Source: Melioribacteraceae bacterium (GTDB taxonomy: Bacteria > Bacteroidota > Ignavibacteria > Ignavibacteriales > Melioribacteraceae). Taken from it: 64,000 nucleotides of DNA. The position numbers and the translations under genes were made by a program. Of the stretch, positions 54,095 through 63,028 are shown one piece after another. Positions within the stretch are counted from its first letter, which is position 1, and each line of letters starts with the position of its first letter. The notes below the pieces were generated by a model. It did no database searches. It was given only the letters and a program-made list of their open reading frames with translations, and was not told the DNA's origin. The stretch lies in contig JAIPBD010000001.1 of assembly GCA_021739765.1 (NCBI GenBank), positions 124,001 to 188,000 of the forward strand. The letters are read 5' to 3'.

Positions 54095-55951
54095 CTAATC
54101 CAGCTTAAATTCTTCTTTCCAATTCGAATCACCCGCAAGTGGAATTTGATCTTTCTTATCCAGGAAGAAATCACCTAAAACCAAATAATCCATTTCAGTC
54201 CGCAGAAAACATCGGTAGGCATCTTCCGGAGTGCAGACAATTGGCTCGCCCCTCACATTAAAACTGGTGTTTACAATTACTCCATAACCCGTTATTTTTT
54301 TGAACTCGTTTATCAACGACCAGTACCTCGGATTTGTCTTTTTATTTACACTTTGGATTCTCGCCGAATAATCGATGTGAGTAATTGCGGGAACGTCGGA
54401 ACGAGTAAAATATAGTTTTTCGTAAAGTGGTTTCGATTCATATCTCTCCGGTAAATCATTTCTTCTATTCTCAAGAACCGGGACCACTAATAACATATAA
54501 GGTGAAGGCGAATCCAAATCGAAAAAAGAATCAATATCTTCTTCCAAAACTGTCGGGGCGAAGGGTCTAAATCCTTCGCGATACTTAATTTTCAGATTCA
54601 TCTTTTTCTGCATTTCCGGATTTCGCGCATCACCCAGAATACTTCTATTTCCCAATGCTCTGGGACCAAACTCCATTCTACCCTGAAACCACCCGATTAC
54701 GTTTCCATCCGCGATCTTTTTTGCGGTTGTCGCGGATAGTTTTTCGAAATCGGGATGGAAAGAATATTTTGCCCCGACTTTCCTTAAATATTTCTCTATT
54801 TCACGGTTCGAAAATTTCGGGCCGAGATAGGCTCCTTGCATAGAATCCGGTGAAATTGGTTTTCGCTCATTTGATCTCCAGATGTAATAAGCGGTTAACG
54901 CGGCTCCCAACGCGCCTCCAGCATCACCTGCAGCGGGTTGAATCCAAATTTTCTCAAATATTTTTTCTTCAATAATTTTCCCGTTAGCGACACTGTTTAA
55001 AGCAACTCCGCCCGCCATCACCAGATTATTCGAACCGCAAAGTTTTTTAACTGATCTTGCCAATTTAATCACTATTTCTTCTGTTACAATTTGAATTGCT
55101 AGTGCAAGATTCATGTAATTTTGTGTGATTTCTGATTCTTCGGAACGGGGTGGAAAACCAAATAAAGATTCCCATTTTTTATCATGAGTCATCCTTAAGC
55201 CGGTGGCAAAGTTAAAATAATCCATATTGAGGAAAATAGATCCATCCTCTTTTATATCAACAATTGAATCCTTTATAATCTTAATGTAATTGGAAGTTTC
55301 GGCAGAATTTTTGTTTCCGTAGGGAGCTAATCCCATCAATTTATATTCGCCGCTATTTACTTTAAATCCACAATAATAAGTGAACGCAGAATATAAAAGC
55401 CCCACAGAATGAGGGAAATGCAGTTCGCGGTACACTTCGATGCTATTTTGGCTGCCTTTACCTAAAATCGCTGTAGCCCATTCACCGACTCCATCAATTG
55501 TTAGAATTGCCGCGTCCTCAAATGGGGAAGGATAAAATGCACTCGCCGCGTGTGAAAGATGGTGCTCGGGGAATAACAATTTTAGGTTATTATCACCCAA
55601 TTTTGCCAGTTCATCCCGCAGCATTTTTTTCATAAAAACTTTTTCCTTAATCCAAACCGGAATGGCAGAAAGAAAACTGGTTAAGCCCTTTGGCGTGAAA
55701 GCGTGATAAGTTTCTAATAATCTTTCAAACTTAATAAATGGTTTATCATAAAATATAACCGCTTCTAAGTCATTTAGATTTAATCCGGCTTCCTCCAAAC
55801 AATATTTAGCTGCGTTAATGGGGAATGACGAATCATGCTTCTTGCGGGTAAATCGTTCTTCGTGGGCTGCCGCAATTATCTCACCATCAATTATGAGTGC
55901 GGCGGCACTATCGTGATAATAAGCTGAAATTCCTAGAAATGCGTTCTTCAT
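54095..55951 (-). CDS. NodU/CmcH-family carbamoyltransferase
   Basis: 618 residues, typical for the two-domain family. The N-terminal domain (about 1-350) has the start GISAYYHDSAAALIIDGEIIAAAHEERFTRKKHDSSFP, the HHLSHAASAFYPSPF histidine pair and ILTIDGVGEWAT metal-binding region. The C-terminal domain includes GWFQGRMEFGPRALGNRSILGDAR, the carbamoyl-adenylate site. Members transfer a carbamoyl group from carbamoyl phosphate to natural products or sugars. It is the last gene of a minus-strand trio with a DUF5989 protein (3-bp gap) and SxtJ. The acceptor is unknown. Confidence 0.94.
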   Translation of the reverse strand: MKNAFLGISAYYHDSAAALIIDGEIIAAAHEERFTRKKHDSSFPINAAKYCLEEAGLNLNDLEAVIFYDKPFIKFERLLETYHAFTPKGLTSFLSAIPVWIKEKVFMKKMLRDELAKLGDNNLKLLFPEHHLSHAASAFYPSPFEDAAILTIDGVGEWATAILGKGSQNSIEVYRELHFPHSVGLLYSAFTYYCGFKVNSGEYKLMGLAPYGNKNSAETSNYIKIIKDSIVDIKEDGSIFLNMDYFNFATGLRMTHDKKWESLFGFPPRSEESEITQNYMNLALAIQIVTEEIVIKLARSVKKLCGSNNLVMAGGVALNSVANGKIIEEKIFEKIWIQPAAGDAGGALGAALTAYYIWRSNERKPISPDSMQGAYLGPKFSNREIEKYLRKVGAKYSFHPDFEKLSATTAKKIADGNVIGWFQGRMEFGPRALGNRSILGDARNPEMQKKMNLKIKYREGFRPFAPTVLEEDIDSFFDLDSPSPYMLLVVPVLENRRNDLPERYESKPLYEKLYFTRSDVPAITHIDYSARIQSVNKKTNPRYWSLINEFKKITGYGVIVNTSFNVRGEPIVCTPEDAYRCFLRTEMDYLVLGDFFLDKKDQIPLAGDSNWKEEFKLD

Positions 55952-55954
55952 AAA

Positions 55955-56104
55955 CTAAAATATTGTATAAATAAATGGAGCAATTGCCGAACCACCGGTT
56001 AAAACAATGAGGACACCAAATATTAAGAGAACAACAATAATCGGCATCAACCAGAATTTCTTCCTTTCTTTAAGAAAGCCCCAAAGTTCTTTCAAAAATT
56101 CCAT
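55955..56104 (-). CDS. Small DUF5989 membrane protein
   Basis: 49 residues (ATG 56104 to TAG 55955-55957), easily missed in gene calls because of its size. It starts MEFLKELWGFLKERKKFW, followed by a single membrane helix (about 19-36) and ends APFIYTIF. AAGGAG lies 5-6 nt upstream of the ATG. It sits between SxtJ (9-bp gap) and the carbamoyltransferase (3-bp gap), the usual DUF5989 position in carbamoyltransferase clusters of many phyla. I infer that it anchors or couples the carbamoyltransferase at the membrane. Confidence 0.82.
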   Translation of the reverse strand: MEFLKELWGFLKERKKFWLMPIIVVLLIFGVLIVLTGGSAIAPFIYTIF

Positions 56105-56113
56105 TTTTTCTCC

Positions 56114-56500
56114 TTAATAAGGTTTTTCTAAATCGGATGGTGTATATTTTTTGTCAATTATCTTAAAGGCTGATAAATCATTTTGGCGAAAATTTTTCAG
56201 ATTAAGAGAATCCTTTCCTGCAATTTTACGAACTACTCCAACCGGAAAAACTAACAAAAAATATACTATTGTCAGTAAAATTTTTGATACCACGGTTCCG
56301 AGGATTTCAGCAAAGTTTAACCAGATGATCGTAAAAGGGAAAATCATCGTAGGAATTGTCATTACTATTAATAAAACCGGTATCATGAGTTTGAAATAAA
56401 TGTAGCTGTCTGTAAACAGTCCAAGCAATAAAAGTATTAATAATAGTGCAAGCCCGCTATCTTTATTCTGTTCTTTTGTGAATGATTTTTTGATATTCAT
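56114..56500 (-). CDS. SxtJ-family membrane protein
   Basis: 128 residues with hydrophobic helices (about 17-30, 34-62 and 68-90) and a charged C-terminus. It matches the SxtJ group of small membrane proteins seen beside carbamoyltransferases, first named in the saxitoxin cluster. No biochemical role is established. It is the first gene of the trio SxtJ-DUF5989-carbamoyltransferase, all minus strand and within 15 bp of each other. No saxitoxin biosynthesis genes are present, so no toxin production is implied. Confidence 0.72.
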   Translation of the reverse strand: MNIKKSFTKEQNKDSGLALLLILLLLGLFTDSYIYFKLMIPVLLIVMTIPTMIFPFTIIWLNFAEILGTVVSKILLTIVYFLLVFPVGVVRKIAGKDSLNLKNFRQNDLSAFKIIDKKYTPSDLEKPY

Positions 56501-56665
56501 TGTTTTTTATTTTATGATGGCTGAAAATAATGAATTCCCAATTTACTTTTGTGTCCAAATGAATTTAAACGAAATTTATTGTTTAGTTAAAAATTGATAA
56601 GCATTAGCAAAATATTTACTTTGCAACACTTAATTTTAATATGAATTTAACAAACTGAGGATGAG

Positions 56666-57187
56666 ATGAATATAAACAGGTTATTGACGATAATTGGACT
56701 TTTACTTTTTGCCGCGATTACAAGGTTGTTACCGCATCCTCCTAATTTTGCACCGATAACCGCAATTGCGCTTTTTGGCGGAGTTTATCTTTCCAATAAG
56801 AAGTTAGCATTTTTGTTGCCAATTGGTGTTTTGTTCATAACTGATTTAATCTTAGGATTTCATCAGACAATGTTATTCGTCTACGCCGGATTTGCCATTA
56901 TTGTTGGAATTGGGTTTTTATTAAAAACAAAGAAGAATTCTCTAACAATCATTTTGGCTTCATTTGCCGGATCAACCATCTTTTTTGTTATTACAAATTT
57001 TGCGGTTTGGGCATTGGGAACTTATTATCCAAAATCAATTGACGGATTGATGGCGAGTTATGTTGCGGCGATCCCATTTTTCCAAAACGCGATCATCGGA
57101 GATTTAGTTTTCTCCGGTCTGTTTTTCGGTGGATTTGCTCTATTAGAAAAATATGTACCGGCAATTCGGGAAGAATTTGTAAAGTAA
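56666..57187 (+). CDS. DUF6580-family membrane protein (putative transport component)
   Basis: 173 residues with about five hydrophobic helices. Near the N-terminus it has AAITRLLPHPPNFAPITAIALFGGVYL, followed by LPIGVLFITDLILGFH and WALGTYYPKSIDGLMASYVAAIPFFQNAIIGDLVFSGLFFGGF. This plan matches the DUF6580 family, thought to be transport-related and similar in shape to ECF-transporter S components, though the substrate is unknown. ACTGAGGATGAG precedes the ATG. It ends at a strong hairpin. Confidence 0.78.
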   Translation: MNINRLLTIIGLLLFAAITRLLPHPPNFAPITAIALFGGVYLSNKKLAFLLPIGVLFITDLILGFHQTMLFVYAGFAIIVGIGFLLKTKKNSLTIILASFAGSTIFFVITNFAVWALGTYYPKSIDGLMASYVAAIPFFQNAIIGDLVFSGLFFGGFALLEKYVPAIREEFVK

Positions 57188-57212
57188 AAATTGAAAGAAA
57201 AAGTATTGAAAT

Positions 57213-57243
57213 AAAAAGGGAACGATTTCGTTCCCTTTTTTAT
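57213..57243. terminator. Bidirectional intrinsic terminator, DUF6580 / LysM
   Basis: Perfect stem AAAAAGGGAACGA (57213-57225) with TCGTTCCCTTTTT (57228-57240) and a T run beyond it. It serves two convergent genes; the LysM gene's stop is at 57244. Confidence 0.9.
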
Positions 57244-57675
57244 TTAGTTCACCGAAGGAATTCTAAGTTTTTGACCCGGAACAATAATATTATAATCGTC
57301 AATATATGATTCGTTTGCCGCAAAAATTTTCATCCACTTTTTAGAATCACCATAAATATCTTGTGCAATCATCTGTAAAGTTTCGCCCTCTTTCACAATA
57401 TAAATATCAGGATTATCGGATCTGGTCGTTGTTCTTGGACTGTTTGTGGATTTTTGAGATTTGGCACGATTCACATTTTTGTCCGAATTTTCATTTTTGA
57501 CAACCGGTTTTGGTTTTATACTTCTAATTGTATCAACCATTGCCTGCTCCTTTGTAGTTAATGAATCCGAGGCTGTTGAACTTTCATCACTACCAGGACC
57601 GGTAAAAAATAGATAATAGATGGCCGCAACCACTAAAACCCCGCCTAGTATTTTATAAATTGTATTTGCATTCAT
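57244..57675 (-). CDS. LysM-domain membrane-anchored protein
   Basis: 143 residues from ATG 57675, chosen because GGAG stands 6 nt upstream and MNANTIYKILGGVLVVAAIYYLFF gives a normal membrane anchor (about 6-22). The linker (about 25-85) is low-complexity, Ser/Thr/Lys-rich. The C-terminal LysM (about 93-142) includes IYIVKEGETLQMIAQDIYGDSKKW and IIVPGQKLRIPS. LysM domains bind peptidoglycan, so this is probably a membrane-linked cell-wall binding protein. No catalytic domain is attached. Confidence 0.87.
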   Translation of the reverse strand: MNANTIYKILGGVLVVAAIYYLFFTGPGSDESSTASDSLTTKEQAMVDTIRSIKPKPVVKNENSDKNVNRAKSQKSTNSPRTTTRSDNPDIYIVKEGETLQMIAQDIYGDSKKWMKIFAANESYIDDYNIIVPGQKLRIPSVN

Positions 57676-57935
57676 ATTTAACTCCATTGAGTTATTAAAC
57701 ATTTCGAATAGCTTAAAATATAACCTTTTTATCGAATTATGCAAAAAAATTGAATTAGAATTGATTCAGACCAAAAATAATTGTTATGGTTTTGGAGTAA
57801 AAAAAAAGCTAATGATGATACAGTATGGATTCGTATTTCGCATTTGATAGGTGTTTGTCGGAATGCCGTAACGATTTTAAGATAAAAACGATATATTTAC
57901 GAATTCTTAAATGAAATTATCTGAGAGGTTCCTGT

Positions 57936-59468
57936 ATGGCTGAAATTGCAAAAAAAGGTTTTTTCCAGAAATTGCTTGATGGTGTTGAAAGAACCGGAAA
58001 TAAATTACCACAACCGGTTACACTTTTTCTCATACTTATATTTATAGTTTTATTTGCCTCATTCTTGGCTTCACTTTTTGGTGTATCAGCTGTTCATCCC
58101 GGAACCGGTGAAACTATCAAAGCCATAAATCTTTTGAGTGGTGAAGGGATTCAAAGAATTTTTACAAGCATGGTTGATGTTTTTGCAGAATTCCCACCGC
58201 TTGGATTAGTGCTTGTAGTAATGCTTGGAATTGGAGTTGCCGAACGGACCGGTTTAATAGCCGTTGCACTTAAATCTTTTGTAAAGGGTGTTCCTTCAAA
58301 ATTGATCACATTCTCAATCGTGGTCGCAGGAATGTTGTCAAGCTTGGCCGCCGATGCCGGATACGTAGTTTTAGTACCACTCGGAGCCGCAATTTTTTAT
58401 GGAATTGGCCGTCACCCGATCGCCGGATTGGCGGCGGCATTCGCGGGTGTTTCCGGTGGCTTCGGAGCCAATATTTTTCTAACTGGATTAGATCCTTTAC
58501 TTGCGGCATTTACTCAATCCGCCGCTCAAATTTTAGATAAGCAATATGTTGTTGACGCAACAGCTAACTGGTATATCATGGCTGCTTCCGTTCCATTTGT
58601 CGGGATTGCAGGAACTTGGGTCACCGAAAAAATTCTTGAGCCGAGACTCGGTGAATACAAGGGTAAAGTGGAAACGATATCAAATGATGACGAAGCGACC
58701 AGAGAATTAACAACTGTTGAGAAAAAAGGTTTAAGATGGACAGGGATAACCGTGCTTTTGCTCGTTGTTGCAATCGCTTTTATGGTAATTCCCGAAGGAG
58801 CGGTATTTAGGGATGAAAACGGAACATTGAATCCGTTCTTCCATTCGCTCGTTCCCTGGATGATGGTAATATTTTTCGTTCCCGGATTAGTTTATGGATT
58901 GGTTACCGGCTCTATTAAAGGTGATAAAGACGCTGCGGATATGACCGCGGAATCAATGTCCAGCATGGGGGCTTATATTGTCCTTGCCTTTGCGGCTGCG
59001 CAGTTTGTCGCCTTTTTTAACTGGTCGAATATGGGATTAATCGTCGCAATTACCGGCGCTGATATTCTGAAATCGGTCGGATTTACGGGAATGCCTTTAA
59101 TTGTTGCGTTTGTTCTGGTTTCATCATTCATAAATTTATTGATTGGCAGCGCCTCTGCAAAATGGGCAATAATGGCTCCAATCTTTGTTCCGATGCTCAT
59201 GCTTATGGGTTACTCACCTGAATTAACTCAGGCAGCATACCGCATTGGGGATTCGTATTCGAACATTCTTACTCCTTTGTTGCCATATTTCCCGATTATT
59301 ATTGTTTTCGCGCAGAAATATGATAAAAATATTGGAATAGGAACTTTGATTTCCGCGATGCTTCCTTACGCAATAATTTTTGCGTTGGTCAGAATTCCAA
59401 TGTTAATTGCATGGGTTTGGATGAAGATTCCTTTAGGTCCGGACGCACCTTTTAATTATGTACCATAA
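57936..59468 (+). CDS. AbgT-family transporter
   Basis: 510 residues, about twelve helices. Family features are GVERTGNKLPQPVTLFLILI near the N-terminus, GIGVAERTGLIAVALK, the GMLSSLAADAGYVVLVPLGA motif and the C-terminal GDSYSNILTPLLPYFPIIIVFAQKY. AbgT proteins export or import p-aminobenzoyl-glutamate and related folate breakdown products; some confer sulfonamide resistance. Substrate is by family only. TATATTTAC at 57892-57900 lies 35 nt upstream, a possible -7 element, and GAGAGG precedes the ATG. Confidence 0.93.
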   Translation: MAEIAKKGFFQKLLDGVERTGNKLPQPVTLFLILIFIVLFASFLASLFGVSAVHPGTGETIKAINLLSGEGIQRIFTSMVDVFAEFPPLGLVLVVMLGIGVAERTGLIAVALKSFVKGVPSKLITFSIVVAGMLSSLAADAGYVVLVPLGAAIFYGIGRHPIAGLAAAFAGVSGGFGANIFLTGLDPLLAAFTQSAAQILDKQYVVDATANWYIMAASVPFVGIAGTWVTEKILEPRLGEYKGKVETISNDDEATRELTTVEKKGLRWTGITVLLLVVAIAFMVIPEGAVFRDENGTLNPFFHSLVPWMMVIFFVPGLVYGLVTGSIKGDKDAADMTAESMSSMGAYIVLAFAAAQFVAFFNWSNMGLIVAITGADILKSVGFTGMPLIVAFVLVSSFINLLIGSASAKWAIMAPIFVPMLMLMGYSPELTQAAYRIGDSYSNILTPLLPYFPIIIVFAQKYDKNIGIGTLISAMLPYAIIFALVRIPMLIAWVWMKIPLGPDAPFNYVP

Positions 59469-59502
59469 TTTATATTAGTTCTCTCATAACCGAGTATTAA
59501 CT

Positions 59503-59535
59503 ATGCCGTCCCGATTTATGGGACAGCATTTGTTA
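59503..59535 (+). terminator. Probable terminator after abgT-like gene
   Basis: Hairpin ATGCCGTCCC (59503-59512) with GGGACAGCAT (59520-59529), one mismatch, then TTGTT. A weak T run lowers confidence. Confidence 0.55.
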
Positions 59536-59608
59536 TTAATTAAATTTGGTGCTTTTAGATTACGGATCAGTCCAGAAAAACAAATTTCAGAGTGAAGATA
59601 AAAATCAT

Positions 59609-59980
59609 TTATTTTTTGTACTCATAACCGAATTTATCCAAATTATCTTTTAGATCGGCTGCGGAGTATTCTTTCAGCTTCATGCCACAAACGGGACAAT
59701 TTCCGGCTTTATCATCGATTACATTCCAATCCATCGGGCATTCGAAAAGTTTACCATCTTCATTTGAGTCAAGGGCTTCGACATCGATGACTCCTTCACG
59801 AACTATCGACATATCAGATTTTAATTCTGTCGCTTCATGTGAATGATCATGACTTTCATTCATTTCTGAATTCATTTCATCATGATTTTCATGATTCATT
59901 TCTTCTTGTTTTTCACCGCAAGCCGTGATTAAAAGTATCGTTAATATCGACACAAATAGAGTATTAAGAATTCGTTTCAT
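59609..59980 (-). CDS. Heavy-metal-binding lipoprotein
   Basis: 123 residues. A lipoprotein signal ends ILLITAC (Cys 21). A His/Met-rich stretch (about 28-55: HENHDEMNSEMNESHDHSHEA) comes next, then a heavy-metal-binding domain with FECPMDWNVIDDKAGNCPVCGMKL (CPM...CPVCGM). Such domains bind Cu or other soft metals. AAGGAG precedes the ATG. It is the last gene of the metal group: T9SS protein (10-bp gap), CopB and CusA-like pump upstream. I infer periplasmic or surface metal scavenging. Confidence 0.87.
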   Translation of the reverse strand: MKRILNTLFVSILTILLITACGEKQEEMNHENHDEMNSEMNESHDHSHEATELKSDMSIVREGVIDVEALDSNEDGKLFECPMDWNVIDDKAGNCPVCGMKLKEYSAADLKDNLDKFGYEYKK

Positions 59981-59990
59981 TTTTTCTCCT

Positions 59991-60842
59991 TTATTTAATT
60001 AATTGCATTTTTTTAATTAGTTGACCTTTGTCGGTTTTAATTTCATAAAAATATGTTCCTGAACTGACCTCAATGTTTTTATCCGATTTCCCATTCCATT
60101 CAATTTGATGAGAGCCTTGTTGTTTTATTCCATCGAATAAACGTTTTATAATCCTTCCATTTATATCATAAATAGTGACATTTACCGATGAAGAAAATGG
60201 CAAATTATACTGAATAGTTGTTGATGGATTAAAAGGATTAGGAAAGTTTTGTTTTAAAGAAAAATTTATTGGTCCGGTTACAGATTCTTGACTACTCGAA
60301 ACCACCCCGGTGTTGAAAACAAAATAAGTATAATTTGTAAAGTTTGGGTAATCATACCGAGCGAAAGAACATTCGAGAATATTGTCGCCGTCAATATCCC
60401 AAATAGCGGGATAAGTAAAATAATATGAAGCGTTATCTTGTTCAAAAACAGTATTGCCGGTAGTGATATCAATTATTTTGAAGGCTTGACGGTATGAGTC
60501 GGTAGTTCCATAACTTAACAGGGAATAAAACTCTGTAATACCATCGCCGGTCAAGTCGTCACCGAGCGCGTAGATTTCATTTCCGGCAAGCTGCTCGGCA
60601 GCGGAAAAGGTGTAAGAATATTCCGGTGAATCAGAATAGGGGCTTTCCATTATTGAGATTGAGGTGTAATCAATAATGTAATAACGATAGATAGTTTCGT
60701 CTCCAATTTGTTTAAATGCCAACCAACCTGAAACATTCTCTGCGGTAACAGAATTTGATATCCACTCCGAACTCCATTGGGCTGAGACTAATTGAGTTAG
60801 TCCCAAAATTAAAAGGATTATTGTTTTTTTCATTTTTCCCAT
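59991..60842 (-). CDS. Secreted protein with type IX secretion sorting domain
   Basis: 283 residues. Signal peptide ends LVSAQ. Residues about 25-195 include calcium-loop-like DDLTGDGITEF and DIDGDNILECSF, similar to FG-GAP/VCBS repeats. The C-terminal about 80 residues are a type A T9SS sorting domain: SLKQNFPNPFNPSTTIQYNL, SVNVTIYDINGRIIKRL and GTYFYEIKTDKGQLIKKMQLIK. The protein should be exported through T9SS and cut or anchored at the surface. It lies between CopB and the metal-binding lipoprotein, which is unusual. Its body has no recognised function. ATG 60833 is an alternative start. Confidence 0.85.
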   Translation of the reverse strand: MGKMKKTIILLILGLTQLVSAQWSSEWISNSVTAENVSGWLAFKQIGDETIYRYYIIDYTSISIMESPYSDSPEYSYTFSAAEQLAGNEIYALGDDLTGDGITEFYSLLSYGTTDSYRQAFKIIDITTGNTVFEQDNASYYFTYPAIWDIDGDNILECSFARYDYPNFTNYTYFVFNTGVVSSSQESVTGPINFSLKQNFPNPFNPSTTIQYNLPFSSSVNVTIYDINGRIIKRLFDGIKQQGSHQIEWNGKSDKNIEVSSGTYFYEIKTDKGQLIKKMQLIK

Positions 60843-60884
60843 TCCATATTGATTAAGTCGATTTTATATTTGATTTGTAATTTA

Positions 60885-62909
60885 CTAAGAGACTTTTAAT
60901 AGTTTTGCATTTATCGCTACAATAACAGTACTCAAGGACATCAATACCGCGCCAAGAGCCGGACTTAAAACAATACCATAAGAAAATAAAACTCCAGCCG
61001 CTAAGGGTATTGCAAATAAGTTATAACCGGTTGCCCAAATTAAGTTTTGTATCATTTTGTTGTAGGTTGCTTTTGCAAACTTGATAAGAGAAACCACATC
61101 TTTCGGATTACTTCTTACTAATATAATATCGGCAGTTTCAACAGCAACATCTGTTCCGGCGCCGATTGCAATTCCCACGTCAGCTTGAGCAAGGGCAGGG
61201 GCATCGTTAACGCCGTCACCAGTCATAGCAACAACCATTCCTCGACTCTGCACCTCCTTAATTTTTTCAGATTTTTTATCGGGCAGAACTTCTGCAAAGT
61301 AATCATCGAGGCCAAGTTTATCTGCTACCCATTTTGCAACCTGCTTATTATCGCCTGTTAGCATCATTGGTTTAATTCCCATTTTTTTTAACTGCTTAAT
61401 CGCTTCTTTGGATTCTTCACGGATAATATCTGCAAGAGCAAATGCCGCGGTTAATTTATCATCAACTAAAAGATAGACGACTGTTTTTCCCTCACCGGAA
61501 AGTTTGTTTATATTTTCTTTGTCTTCGATTTTAATGTTGTTCTCTTTTAAGTAACCCGGACTAACAACTTTTATATCTTTCCCGTTTACTTTTCCTTCAG
61601 CGCCTTTACCGGGAATTGAATTAAATTCTTTTAAATCGTACTTCTCTTCGTTCTTCACATTAGAAGAACTAACTATTCCCACCGCAATCGGATGTTCGGA
61701 TTCCGATTCCACAGCTGCCGCCAATTTAAATGCCTCGTTTTCATCAATATTATTATCAAAAAGAATTGTATCGGTCACACCAAATTCACCTTTCGTGAGT
61801 GTACCGGTCTTATCAAAAATAATTGCTTGAATATTCCGAGCATTTTCAAAGGCGGTACGGTTTCTTATTAATAGCCCATGTTTAGCAGAAAGTGCTGTTG
61901 ACACCGCCACAACCAATGGGATTGCCAGACCAAGCGCATGAGGACAGGTGATAACCATAACCGTTACGGTTCGGGTAAGAGCAAAATTAAAACTCTGGCC
62001 TGTGAACAATAGCCAAGAGAACATAGTTACCGCGCCGGCGGTTATTGCAATCATAGTAAGCCAGAATGCGGCTTTGTTAGCGAGGTTTTGTGTTTTCGAT
62101 TTACTCTCCTGAGCCTCCTTAACCATTTTAACAACTTGGGAAAGAAAAGTCTCATCGCCGGTTTTTTCTACAACTATTTTTAACGAGCCTTCGCCATTTA
62201 TTGAACCGCCGATTACTTCATCGCCTTCGATTTTTGCAACCGGTTTTGATTCGCCTGTAATCATTGCTTCGTTAATGGATGTTTTACCTTCAATAATTCT
62301 TCCGTCTGCCGGAATTTTTTCTCCCGGTTTTATAAGGAGTTTGTCTTCATGTTTTAGTTCGGACACTGTTACATCAACAACTTCGCCATTATCTTTAATT
62401 TGATGAGCTAGGTCAGGCATTAGTTTAGCAAGTTCTTCCAATGCTCTGGAAGCGCCCATAACTGATCGCATTTCAATCCAATGACCGAGAAGCATAATAT
62501 CTATAAGTGTTGCAAGCTCCCAGAAAAACACCTCACCGCTTACGCCGAAAACGACTGCTGCACTATAAAAATATGCAACAGAAATTGCGAGGGCTATCAA
62601 TGTCATCATTCCGGGCTGTTTCTCTTTTAACTCATTAATAAGTCCCTTTAGGAATGGATAACCGCCGTAGAAAAACACAAATGTTGATAGTGCAAAAAGT
62701 ATGTACAGGTCACCGGTAAATTCGAAAGCATCTTTTAATCCGGTAAATTCCTGAATGAGAGGGGAAAGAAGTAATATTGGGAAAGAAACAATTAATGAAA
62801 TCCAAAAACGTTTTTTGAAATCCTCAACCATGTGGACATGGTGATCGTGATGACCGTGACTATTTTTTTCATGATGTGTTTCATGATGTGTTTCATGATT
62901 ATGTGTCAT
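60885..62909 (-). CDS. copB: CopB-type P1B copper/silver-transporting ATPase
   Basis: 674 residues. The N-terminus is His-rich with tandem HETHHETHHEKN then HGHHDHHVH, a metal-binding tail. The ion-selectivity motif in helix six is CPHALGLAIPLV (CPH, typical of P1B-3/CopB), the phosphorylation site DKTGTLTKGEF, and ATP-domain motifs GESEHPIAVG-like SESEHPIAVG, MLTGDNKQVA and MTGDGVNDAPALAQADVGIAIG. It exports Cu+/Cu2+ or Ag+ to the periplasm. AGGAG is upstream. The following gene is a T9SS-sorted protein; the RND pump is directly upstream (119-bp gap). Confidence 0.94.
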   Translation of the reverse strand: MTHNHETHHETHHEKNSHGHHDHHVHMVEDFKKRFWISLIVSFPILLLSPLIQEFTGLKDAFEFTGDLYILFALSTFVFFYGGYPFLKGLINELKEKQPGMMTLIALAISVAYFYSAAVVFGVSGEVFFWELATLIDIMLLGHWIEMRSVMGASRALEELAKLMPDLAHQIKDNGEVVDVTVSELKHEDKLLIKPGEKIPADGRIIEGKTSINEAMITGESKPVAKIEGDEVIGGSINGEGSLKIVVEKTGDETFLSQVVKMVKEAQESKSKTQNLANKAAFWLTMIAITAGAVTMFSWLLFTGQSFNFALTRTVTVMVITCPHALGLAIPLVVAVSTALSAKHGLLIRNRTAFENARNIQAIIFDKTGTLTKGEFGVTDTILFDNNIDENEAFKLAAAVESESEHPIAVGIVSSSNVKNEEKYDLKEFNSIPGKGAEGKVNGKDIKVVSPGYLKENNIKIEDKENINKLSGEGKTVVYLLVDDKLTAAFALADIIREESKEAIKQLKKMGIKPMMLTGDNKQVAKWVADKLGLDDYFAEVLPDKKSEKIKEVQSRGMVVAMTGDGVNDAPALAQADVGIAIGAGTDVAVETADIILVRSNPKDVVSLIKFAKATYNKMIQNLIWATGYNLFAIPLAAGVLFSYGIVLSPALGAVLMSLSTVIVAINAKLLKVS

Positions 62910-63028
62910 AGTAAACTCCTATCTATTAATAACCTCAATAATAGCTAATTAACATAGAGATATAAAAAACTAATTCAGCAATATGTAATATCAAATAATT
63001 AAATATAGCTTCTATCAATAAAATTTGC

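Noticed and set aside
54095-56500. Saxitoxin-type or other natural-product biosynthesis cluster
   Set aside because: Only the carbamoyltransferase, DUF5989 and SxtJ genes are present; this trio is widespread in bacteria that make no such product.
56501-56665. Cobalamin riboswitch before the DUF6580 membrane protein
   Set aside because: No B12-box-like sequence or suitable hairpin set was recognised in this 165-bp region.
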